Of a DNA stretch of 15,243 nt, positions 6,856-12,774 are shown piece by piece (positions within the stretch are counted from its first letter, which is position 1; every line of letters begins with the position of its first letter). A program made the position numbers and the translations under genes. This stretch comes from Prevotella sp. (GTDB lineage: Bacteria > Bacteroidota > Bacteroidia > Bacteroidales > Bacteroidaceae). The notes under the pieces are model-generated. The model saw nothing but the letters and a program-made list of their open reading frames with translations. It was not told where the DNA came from and ran no database searches. The stretch is from the NCBI GenBank assembly GCA_017623335.1, contig JAGAPI010000017.1, positions 1 to 15,243 of the forward strand, given 5' to 3'.

Positions 6856-7686
6856 ATGATAAATTTTCCGATAGCAAAAATTAACCTCGGGCTCAACGTT
6901 GTGTCAAAGCGCCCTGACGGTTACCACAATCTTGAAACTGTGTTTTACCCAGTAAGCATGGTGCGCGATGCTCTCGAAGTGACCGAGATGCATCCCGACT
7001 TCCCCTCTCCCACTCCATGCGACATAAAGATAAGCAACATAGCCATTGAGGGTGACGAGCAGCGCAACCTCGTGGTGAGAGCATATAACGCGCTTGCCGC
7101 AAAATATCCGCTGCCACGCGTACACGCACATTTATATAAAGGTATTCCAACTCAGGCAGGAATGGGCGGCGGTTCAAGCGACTGCGCCTACATGATAACC
7201 CTGCTCAACAATATGTTCTCGCTCAACATGACCACCCAGGAGATGATAGACATAGCCGCCACTCTCGGCGCCGACTGCCCTTTCTTCATACTCTCACAGC
7301 CTGCTTACGCCGAGGGCATAGGCGAGCGTCTTGAGCCAATCAACCTCGACCTAAGCAATTACTACATTGCCGTGGTCCGTCCCGACATTCCCGTAAGCAC
7401 CAAGGAGGCTTTCTCGCTCATCACTCCAAAGCCCAGCGCCACCTGTTGCCGCGACATTGTAAAGCTACCGGTAAAAGAATGGAAGGGGAAACTGGTAAAC
7501 GACTTCGAGACAAGTGTATTCGCGCTGCATCCCGAAATCGCCGGCATCAAAGACCGTCTTTACTCTCTCGGTGCCCACTACGCCGCCATGTCGGGCAGCG
7601 GCAGCAGCGTGTTCGGACTGTTCACTGAACCTATTGAGGTGGACAGACATTTCCCGGGAATGTACACAGCCTGCGGAAAGCTATAA
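6856..7686 (+). CDS. ispE: 4-diphosphocytidyl-2-C-methyl-D-erythritol kinase
   Basis: IspE is the fourth-step kinase of the MEP isoprenoid pathway. It phosphorylates the 2-hydroxyl of CDP-methylerythritol with ATP in the cytoplasm. The 276-residue protein, a normal length, is a GHMP kinase. It shows AKINLGLNVVSKRPDGYHNLETVFYP at the N-terminus (given here as its segments AKINLGL 7-13 with catalytic Lys8 and RPDGYHNLET 19-28), the glycine-rich ATP loop GMGGGSSDCA at 102-111, LGADCPFF at 138-144 with catalytic Asp140, and AMSGSGSSVFG at 244-254. No promoter box is seen in the 39 bp before it, so it is probably read with the DUF5715 gene. Its stop is only 10 bp from the stop of the convergent gene, leaving no room for an intergenic terminator. 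Confidence 0.96.
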   Translation: MINFPIAKINLGLNVVSKRPDGYHNLETVFYPVSMVRDALEVTEMHPDFPSPTPCDIKISNIAIEGDEQRNLVVRAYNALAAKYPLPRVHAHLYKGIPTQAGMGGGSSDCAYMITLLNNMFSLNMTTQEMIDIAATLGADCPFFILSQPAYAEGIGERLEPINLDLSNYYIAVVRPDIPVSTKEAFSLITPKPSATCCRDIVKLPVKEWKGKLVNDFETSVFALHPEIAGIKDRLYSLGAHYAAMSGSGSSVFGLFTEPIEVDRHFPGMYTACGKL

Positions 7687-7696
7687 TCAATCAGCC

Positions 7697-8227
7697 CTAT
7701 CCCTTTTTCCGGCACGCCTTTATTTTCTGCATTATCTGCCGTTTGGCTGAAGCCACTCCCGGCGACAACGGTTCCTGCGCCAGCATGTCGAGAGTTGCCT
7801 TCAGTTCATCGAGCAGTTCGGGAAAAAATCTGCATTGCTCGTAAGCCAGCTTCATACACAGCGCACGTATGGCGTAAGGCTGCGAGCATGCCGTAATATT
7901 CCCCAGACAAAAATCAAGGAAGTCTGCACGCAGACTGTCTTCATGGAAAGGCTGACGCACCAACAGGTTCAAAATCATCCTGCGCCTTGTCTCGCTATGT
8001 TCCTCCATCACCCTGTCAATCAGTTCATCATGCCTGGGATACAGCCATTCATTATCTGCATCGTCGAAATGCTGAAACACCCACAATGCCTGCTGTGCCA
8101 CGCGGCTGTTGCAGTCGAGTGTCAGCTGGTACAGCTCTTCCTTCATGCCGTCGTCACCCATTTGTTTCGCCAATCCCAAGACATCATTCTTCGACAAACG
8201 TCCGCTAAGTTTTTCTCTCAGATTCAT
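7697..8227 (-). CDS. Hypothetical helical-repeat (HEAT-like) protein
   Basis: I do not recognise a named family. The 176-residue product has no signal peptide or membrane segment and reads as a chain of amphipathic helices resembling HEAT/ARM repeats. Segments include EELYQLTLDCNSRVAQQALW at about 31-50, HSETRRRMILNLLVRQPF at about 77-94, ADFLDFCLGNITACSQPYAI near 101-120, and LLDELKATLDMLAQ near 137-150. It is therefore probably a cytoplasmic protein-binding scaffold. The start is placed at the ATG 8225-8227 because GGAAG lies about eight bases upstream; a GTG at 8239 would add four residues. It begins 16 bases after the stop of the GldB-like gene and is probably co-transcribed and coupled with it. 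Its end is convergent with ispE. Confidence 0.7.
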   Translation of the reverse strand: MNLREKLSGRLSKNDVLGLAKQMGDDGMKEELYQLTLDCNSRVAQQALWVFQHFDDADNEWLYPRHDELIDRVMEEHSETRRRMILNLLVRQPFHEDSLRADFLDFCLGNITACSQPYAIRALCMKLAYEQCRFFPELLDELKATLDMLAQEPLSPGVASAKRQIMQKIKACRKKG

Positions 8228-8243
8228 GTTGTCTTCCACATAT

Positions 8244-9062
8244 TCATTTCACCGAAATAATGTTCCTGTAGTCCACTTCAGTGAGAAGCTGCAATATGGT
8301 GGTCTGGTTGTGAGTGTGCATATACTCCTCCACTTTTTGCACATAGCTCATAGTCAACGCATCACGTTCCAAGACATGATTCACGACCCACATGATTTTG
8401 CTCATGTGTACATCATTGGCAACTTGACGATCCGGTGACTGAGGATTGGGCATAGGGTAAAGACTAAGAATATAGAACACGAGTACATCGGGAACAATCA
8501 TACTGCGCGTCATCTGCTCACGCTGCGAAGGCTTGTAGTATTTGGCGTACAGCGGATAGTCCTTTCCCATATATTTGTCAAGACAGATACCTATCATGTT
8601 GTTACCAACCACAATGCTCTGGTCAAGCGAGCCAACCTGAGTGTAGACCATTGGCGGATGAATTACAGAAATATACTGCTGAAGACGATGAAAAGCCGTA
8701 CGGAACTCATCGTTCACATCATCCATCTGAGCATATTCACTCTGCACATCGCGCAGAAGCTGTATAAGTGTGGAGTCTTGAAAATAATGGCGAAACTTTC
8801 TGCTTATCTCTATGTCGTTCACCCTACCAATACCAAGAACATCCTCCATTAAAGTACGTGTCTGCTCTGGATAACGCGTGCTCATCTCCTGAAGCGCAGC
8901 AAAGTCGCCAGTGGAGATATAGCGCCCCTCAACACGGTCAAAGCGGTCGATTGTAAGCAATGAGTCGTTGTCATCAATGGCAAGCAAGAATCCGTTCCAG
9001 CTACGCTGACAACTGACGCATCCCAACAGGACAATGGATATTATGATGAAACTCTTGCGCAC
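8244..9062 (-). CDS. GldB-like lipoprotein (gliding motility lipoprotein GldB family)
   Basis: The 272-residue product begins with a lipoprotein signal, IVLLGC, in which LLG-Cys15 fits the lipobox; Cys18 is a less likely alternative. The body matches GldB: IDRFDRVEG near 38-46, the NNMIGICLDKYMGKDYP stretch at 154-170, YAKYYKPSQREQM near 172-184, IVPDVLVFYIL at 189-199 and P(M)PNPQSPDRQVAND near 203-217. GldB is required for gliding in Flavobacterium, but homologues occur in non-gliding Bacteroidales, where the role is unknown. Whether the mature lipoprotein sits in the inner or outer membrane cannot be read from the sequence. The start codon is GTG (9060-9062); no in-frame ATG is available before the signal peptide. 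A perfect promoter lies about 115 bp upstream. The small HEAT-like gene follows within 16 bases. Confidence 0.82.
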   Translation of the reverse strand: MRKSFIIISIVLLGCVSCQRSWNGFLLAIDDNDSLLTIDRFDRVEGRYISTGDFAALQEMSTRYPEQTRTLMEDVLGIGRVNDIEISRKFRHYFQDSTLIQLLRDVQSEYAQMDDVNDEFRTAFHRLQQYISVIHPPMVYTQVGSLDQSIVVGNNMIGICLDKYMGKDYPLYAKYYKPSQREQMTRSMIVPDVLVFYILSLYPMPNPQSPDRQVANDVHMSKIMWVVNHVLERDALTMSYVQKVEEYMHTHNQTTILQLLTEVDYRNIISVK

Positions 9063-9067
9063 CTTAA

Positions 9068-9115
9068 CTATTTTAATTCTATTTGTTTGTAATCAACACT
9101 CACAGCCGAGTGCAT
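9068..9115 (-). CDS. Possible 15-codon leader ORF upstream of the GldB-like gene
   Basis: Inside the leader of the GldB-like mRNA an ATG at 9115-9113 opens a frame of 15 codons (MHSAVSVDYKQIELK) ending in TAG five bases before the GTG start. The position would allow translational coupling to a gene with a weak GTG start. There is no ribosome-binding signal and short frames are common by chance, so this is tentative. Confidence 0.2.
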   Translation of the reverse strand: MHSAVSVDYKQIELK

Positions 9116-9177
9116 TATTAATTATACATAATATTATAAATGTGTATCCTTACGCTACATTCGTATGTTCACGACTG

Positions 9178-9209
9178 CAAAATTACACATTTTTATTTAT
9201 AAATCCAAA
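9178..9209 (-). promoter_or_regulatory. Promoter of the GldB-like / HEAT-like gene pair
   Basis: On the minus strand TTTG (9209-9206) and TAATTTTG (9185-9178) are exactly 20 bases apart, a full Bacteroidota consensus. The predicted start near 9170 gives a leader of about 108 nt before the GTG at 9062. Confidence 0.8.
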
Positions 9210-9310
9210 CTTTTAGGTAAAAAACATACATTTTATGCAAAATTTCGTAAAAAATCAACAAAAACTATTTATTAAAAGCGCTACAAACTGTCTTTTCATA
9301 AGTTTTTTTA

Positions 9311-9340
9311 TAACTTTGCACAGCTTTGCACTTGTTTGCA
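9311..9340 (+). promoter_or_regulatory. Promoter of the DUF4861 gene with three phased TTTGCA repeats
   Basis: TAACTTTG at 9311-9318 is a perfect -7 box; the -33 region has only CTG at the 20-base distance. TTTGCA begins at 9315, 9325 and 9335, exactly ten bases apart, the first copy overlapping the -7 box. The leader to the ATG at 9389 would be about 60-65 nt. Confidence 0.65.
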
Positions 9341-9388
9341 GAAACAAAATAAAAACAAACAGAAGAAACTAAAATATCAAAAACAAAT

Positions 9389-10624
9389 ATGAAACAAGCA
9401 ATAACAGCACTGACTGTGCTCGCCATGACTGCAAGCACCGCCACAGCACAGAAGACTATCGAGGTGACAGTAGAGAACACGCTTAAAATGCCACGCCCGG
9501 CACAGCCTGTGGTGATAGACATGAAAAAGTATGGAATGAATGTCAAGACAGCAGTAGTGACAGACGGAAGACATGAGATTGCATCGCAGCTGGACGACAT
9601 GGACGGCGACGGCGTATGCGACGAGCTGTGCTTTCTGACCAATATTGATGCAAAGGAAACCAAAACCTTCAAGATAACCATTGACGACAAGGGAATACAG
9701 CGCCAATACAAGCCACAGGTATACGCCGAAATGATGATGGTAAACCGAAAGATAAAAGCCTCAAACAAGCAGGATATCTACATAAGCAGCCTTACGGTGG
9801 ACAAGGGCGTAAACCCATACTGGTCGCTCCATCACCACGGAGCGGCGTTTGAAAACGAAATGGTGGCATACAGAATATATTTCGATCACCGCCAGACAGT
9901 AGACATCTATGGCAAGAACCACATGGGACTGGAACTGAAAGATACACAATTCTACCCCGACAAGGAGCAGAAAGCCAACGGATATGGCGACGATGTCCTG
10001 TGGGTAGGACAAACATTCGGAGTAGGCGCGCTCAGAGGATGGGACGGCAATGAGCCGCAGATGCTCAGCGATGTGGAGCACCGCACCCAGAAAATTGTGG
10101 CACGCGGGCCGCTGCGCACAATAGTGTATGTGGTTGACGAGGGCTGGAACACAATGAACGCCGGCAAGCAGCCCATCAACATGACAACACGCTACACACT
10201 GTATGCCGGCCGCCGCGACTGCATGGTTGATATAACCTTTACCCCATCGGCAAAAGGCTACAAATTTGCAACAGGCATAATAAATGTGAAGAACAGCCGC
10301 GAATATAACGACGGCAAGGGGCTGCGAGGATGCTGGGGCACCGACTGGCCAGTGTCGGAGAAAGACTCTGTAGGCCACAAGCGCGAAACTGTGGGATTAG
10401 GCATCTGCATTCCTCACCACAATGTGGTAAAGGTACTTGACAAGAACACCGACAACTATCCATTCGTAGTGGGCAACGCCACAGACAAACTGTCATACGG
10501 CATATCTTTCTGCTCTGCCAACGAGGATTTTGGCTTTGACACTCCCAAAGAATGGTTTGAATATCTGAAAGACTGGAAAAAAGACCTTTCAACACCTGTG
10601 AAAATCACGGTAAAGGAGTATTGA
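9389..10624 (+). CDS. Secreted DUF4861 family protein
   Basis: The 411-residue product has a signal peptide (1-20, ending TATA-Q) and otherwise looks like a soluble beta-rich protein of the DUF4861 family. That family occurs mostly in Bacteroidota and often within or near polysaccharide-utilisation loci. Family-like stretches include SLHHHGAAFENEMVAYRIYF at 146-165, VDIYGK at 171-176, YGDDVLWVGQTFGVGALRGW around 199-218 and WFEYLKDW at 389-396. Near the N-terminus DDMDGDGVCDE (69-79) resembles a Ca2+-binding DxDxDGxxDE loop. No SusC/SusD or glycoside hydrolase gene is in the window, so this is a solitary member. A periplasmic or surface role in carbohydrate handling is an inference; no catalytic residue can be assigned. 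Confidence 0.85.
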   Translation: MKQAITALTVLAMTASTATAQKTIEVTVENTLKMPRPAQPVVIDMKKYGMNVKTAVVTDGRHEIASQLDDMDGDGVCDELCFLTNIDAKETKTFKITIDDKGIQRQYKPQVYAEMMMVNRKIKASNKQDIYISSLTVDKGVNPYWSLHHHGAAFENEMVAYRIYFDHRQTVDIYGKNHMGLELKDTQFYPDKEQKANGYGDDVLWVGQTFGVGALRGWDGNEPQMLSDVEHRTQKIVARGPLRTIVYVVDEGWNTMNAGKQPINMTTRYTLYAGRRDCMVDITFTPSAKGYKFATGIINVKNSREYNDGKGLRGCWGTDWPVSEKDSVGHKRETVGLGICIPHHNVVKVLDKNTDNYPFVVGNATDKLSYGISFCSANEDFGFDTPKEWFEYLKDWKKDLSTPVKITVKEY

Positions 10625-10694
10625 ACATTGGCGGCATTCACATTCAACTAAGAGGATGTGTCAAAATGAAAACAAGTAACCATAATGACATAAA

Positions 10695-10746
10695 TTAGGC
10701 ACGGATTTCACAGATTTTTTCACTTATCTGTGTAATCCGTGCCTAA
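10695..10746. repeat. TTAGGCACGGATT long-hairpin element (probable interspersed repeat, possible bidirectional terminator)
   Basis: Arms of 21 bases (10695-10715 and 10726-10746) pair with one mismatch around a 10-base loop. It lies between the convergent stops of the DUF4861 gene (10624) and trxB (10785), as expected of a terminator, but neither side has a good U-tract. A related copy lies at 12556, which argues for an interspersed repeat reused as a transcript end. Confidence 0.75.
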
Positions 10747-10784
10747 AAGGTTCTATAAATTCACACCTTAAATTTCCCCACAAA

Positions 10785-11717
10785 TCATTTTCCGTTAAGG
10801 AAACGCTCCGCCTCCATGGCAGCCTTACAGCCGCTGGCGGCAGCCACAATCGCCTGACGGTAATGCGGGTCGGCGCAGTCGCCTGCAGCAAACACACCCG
10901 GCACATTGGTGCATGGAGTGTCGCCCTTCACCTTGATATATCCCTCGGCATCGCGCTCCAGATAATCGGCAAATACCTCGGTATTGGGATGATGACCTAT
11001 GGCGAGGAAGAAACCGTCGATGGCAATGTCCACAAGCTCCTCATCAGGCTCACCCTTGCGCCTAACAAGATGCGCGCCCTCTACGCCGTCCTCACCGAAG
11101 AGTCCGAGGGTGTTGTGCTCAAAGAGCACTTCGATATTCTCTGTGCCAAACACACGCTTCTGCATCACATCAGATGCCCTGAGGAACGGTTTGCGCACAA
11201 TCATATATACCTTCTTGGCGAGTCCCGACAAATAGACTGCCTCCTCGCAGGCGGTATCGCCGCCGCCAACCACTGCCACGACCTTCTTACGATAGAAGAA
11301 ACCGTCGCAGGTGGCACATGCCGACACCCCCATGCCCTTATACTTCTCCTCATCGCTGATGCCGAGATACTTTGCCGATGCTCCCGTAGCTATTATCACC
11401 GTGTCGGCAGCAATCTCGGTAGTGTCGTCAACGGTCACCTTGTACGGCTGCTCCGTGAAATCCACCTTTGTGACAATGCCGTCACGGATGTCGGCACCAA
11501 AACGCTCTGCCTGCTGGCGCAGGTCGGCCATCATCTGATTGCCGTCCACACCCTCGGGATAGCCGGGAAAGTTCTCCACCTCGGTGGTCTGGGTGAGCTG
11601 ACCTCCTGTCTGCAGTCCGCAGTATTGCACTGGCGCGAGATTGGCTCTCGACGCATATATAGCAGCTGTATATCCCGCAGGACCGCTGCCAATGATCAAA
11701 CATTTTACGTGTTCCAT
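10785..11717 (-). CDS. trxB: Thioredoxin-disulfide reductase
   Basis: TrxB reduces oxidised thioredoxin using NAD(P)H through FAD and a redox-active disulfide. The 310-residue protein has the standard order: FAD loop GSGPAGYTAAIYASRA at 10-25, GGQLTQTTEVENFPG at 38-52, the active-site CATC at 134-137 within SACATCDGFFY, the nucleotide-binding loop GGGDTACEEA at 151-160, and the second FAD motif GVFAAGDCADPHYRQ at 274-288. The NADPH 2'-phosphate motif HRRxxxR of E. coli appears as VRKPFLR (174-180), which from memory is also the form in related Bacteroides enzymes. No promoter box is found in the 152 bp upstream, which is repeat sequence, so it is probably read through from the peroxidase gene. 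It is convergent with the DUF4861 gene. Confidence 0.97.
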   Translation of the reverse strand: MEHVKCLIIGSGPAGYTAAIYASRANLAPVQYCGLQTGGQLTQTTEVENFPGYPEGVDGNQMMADLRQQAERFGADIRDGIVTKVDFTEQPYKVTVDDTTEIAADTVIIATGASAKYLGISDEEKYKGMGVSACATCDGFFYRKKVVAVVGGGDTACEEAVYLSGLAKKVYMIVRKPFLRASDVMQKRVFGTENIEVLFEHNTLGLFGEDGVEGAHLVRRKGEPDEELVDIAIDGFFLAIGHHPNTEVFADYLERDAEGYIKVKGDTPCTNVPGVFAAGDCADPHYRQAIVAAASGCKAAMEAERFLNGK

Positions 11718-11733
11718 ATTCTTTTATATTTTT

Positions 11734-11864
11734 GAATTACGAATTGTTCTCGCTTCGCTGCGATTACGATTTTTTTAATTTTGAATTATTCTGCACTCCA
11801 ATTCGTAACTCAATAATTCTTCATCGGCTTTAGCCGACAAATCGTAATTCAAAATTCGTAATTC
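11734..11864. repeat. Interspersed AATTCGTAATTC inverted-repeat element between gpx and trxB
   Basis: GAATTACGAATT at 11734-11745 is the exact inverse of AATTCGTAATTC at 11853-11864. Further partial copies lie between (near 11761-11770, 11801-11808 and 11841-11850). Two small GC-rich inverted repeats sit inside: TCGC/GCGA around 11750-11763 and TCGGCTTTAGCCGA at 11824-11837. The element fills the whole gap, from five bases past the gpx stop to 17 bases before the trxB ATG. It has no coding content. Confidence 0.65.
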
Positions 11865-11869
11865 GTAAT

Positions 11870-12421
11870 TTACTTCAGCAGCTCCTCTATCTGCTTCTCT
11901 ATATTCTCCAGACTCTCGGTAGGCTCAAAGCGCGCCACCACAAGTCCCATCTTGTTTACAAGAAACTTGGTGAAGTTCCACTTTATGTCTGGCTTAGCGG
12001 CATAGTCGGCATCCTCCTTCGAGAGAATGTCAACAAGCGCCGGAGCTATGGGATGCTCCATCTGGAATCCCCCGAAACCGCGCTGCTCCTGAAGATACTT
12101 AAAAAGCGGCTCAGCATCTGGACCGTTGACCTTCACCTTCTTGAAGCGCGGAAATTCTGTGCCATAGTTCAGCTTACAGAACTGATGTACAGCCTCATCG
12201 GTGCCGGGAGCCTGCTGTCCGAACTGGTTGCACGGAAAATCGAGCACCTCAAATCCCTGAGAATGATACTTCTCATAAATTTTCTCCAACTCCTCATACT
12301 GTGGTGTAAAGCCACACTGGGTGGCAGTGTTGACAATCAACAAAACTTCGCCAGCGTATGCACGCAGCGCTACATCTTTACCTTTACGGTCTTTCACTGT
12401 GAAGTCAAAAACTGTTTTCAT
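11870..12421 (-). CDS. Glutathione peroxidase family protein, probably thioredoxin-dependent
   Basis: This cytoplasmic thiol peroxidase reduces hydrogen and lipid hydroperoxides. It has 183 residues, normal for the family. The peroxidatic Cys36 lies in NTATQCGFTPQY, FPCNQFGQQ at 62-70 supplies the catalytic Gln region, and KWNFTKFLV at 147-155 supplies the Trp148/Asn149 pair. A further cysteine, Cys82 in FCKLNYG, sits where the resolving cysteine is in yeast Gpx3-type enzymes (also Cys36/Cys82). Such two-cysteine members take electrons from thioredoxin, not glutathione. The neighbouring trxB on the same strand fits that. No selenocysteine is involved: the codon is an ordinary Cys codon. A full consensus promoter lies about 55 bp upstream. 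Confidence 0.93.
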   Translation of the reverse strand: MKTVFDFTVKDRKGKDVALRAYAGEVLLIVNTATQCGFTPQYEELEKIYEKYHSQGFEVLDFPCNQFGQQAPGTDEAVHQFCKLNYGTEFPRFKKVKVNGPDAEPLFKYLQEQRGFGGFQMEHPIAPALVDILSKEDADYAAKPDIKWNFTKFLVNKMGLVVARFEPTESLENIEKQIEELLK

Positions 12422-12477
12422 TGTGTTTTGTATAGTTTAATTATATGTATAAATTTGTCTGTATTTTATTTCAGCCG

Positions 12478-12509
12478 CAAAAATACTCATTTTTTCCTGC
12501 CCCGACAAA
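12478..12509 (-). promoter_or_regulatory. Promoter of gpx (and probably trxB)
   Basis: On the minus strand TTTG (12509-12506) and TATTTTTG (12485-12478) are exactly 20 bases apart, matching the Bacteroidota consensus. Transcription would begin near 12470, about 50 nt before the gpx ATG. Confidence 0.8.
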
Positions 12510-12555
12510 TGTTTTAAACTTTTTTTGTTTTCTTCCAGCATTTTTGTAACTACTC

Positions 12556-12600
12556 TTAGGCACGGATTACACTGATATTATTACTTATTTATTCCTGCCG
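12556..12600. repeat. Degenerate copy of the TTAGGCACGGATT hairpin element
   Basis: Bases 12556-12576 match one arm of the 10695-10746 element with one difference. The following ACTTAT and ATTCCTGCC recall its loop and other arm but are shortened, so the hairpin can no longer form fully. It is a decayed copy in the same family. Confidence 0.6.
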
Positions 12601-12735
12601 GACCTTACACTATTTACGCACATCCTAAGCAGCTTACTCACAGACTTTCCTACTGCAAATGATGCAGATTAGGGTAAAAACATGTCATAATGAAACAAAA
12701 ACGCTAAAAAATTAGGTTTTTATCTAAATAATTCA

Positions 12736-12743
12736 TACCTTTG
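12736..12743 (+). promoter_or_regulatory. -7 box of the promoter for the TPR/HTH regulator
   Basis: TACCTTTG is a perfect TAnnTTTG box 31 bases before the ATG at 12775. At the 20-base distance the sequence is TTAG (12712-12715), a one-mismatch -33 element. Confidence 0.65.
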
Positions 12744-12774
12744 CAGACAGAAATACATAAATACATATTATATA

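Larger units (their letters stand above)
9063..9388. other. 326-bp divergent intergenic control region
   Basis: This AT-rich gap separates the leftward GldB-like gene from the rightward DUF4861 gene. It holds a promoter for each (9178-9209 and 9311-9318), a small CACTC/GAGTG hairpin at 9097-9112, the possible leader ORF, and three phased TTTGCA repeats. Between 9210 and 9290 I see only AT-rich sequence without further structure. Confidence 0.7.
12422..12774. other. 353-bp divergent intergenic region between gpx and the TPR/HTH regulator
   Basis: The gap contains the leftward gpx promoter (12478-12509), a decayed TTAGGCACGGATT repeat (12556-12600), about 110 bases of AT-rich sequence with no recognisable feature, and the rightward -7 box (12736-12743). 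No RNA gene or ORF of note is seen. Confidence 0.7.

Noticed and set aside
10652..10666. GAGGATGTGTCAAAA, reminiscent of the terminal repeat of some Bacteroidota insertion sequences
   Set aside because: No inverted partner and no transposase remnant are found in the window; a single 15-base resemblance is not enough.
10863..11735. 290-codon open frame on the plus strand opposite trxB
   Set aside because: trxB is unambiguous on the minus strand; the opposite frame has no recognisable motif and no promoter.
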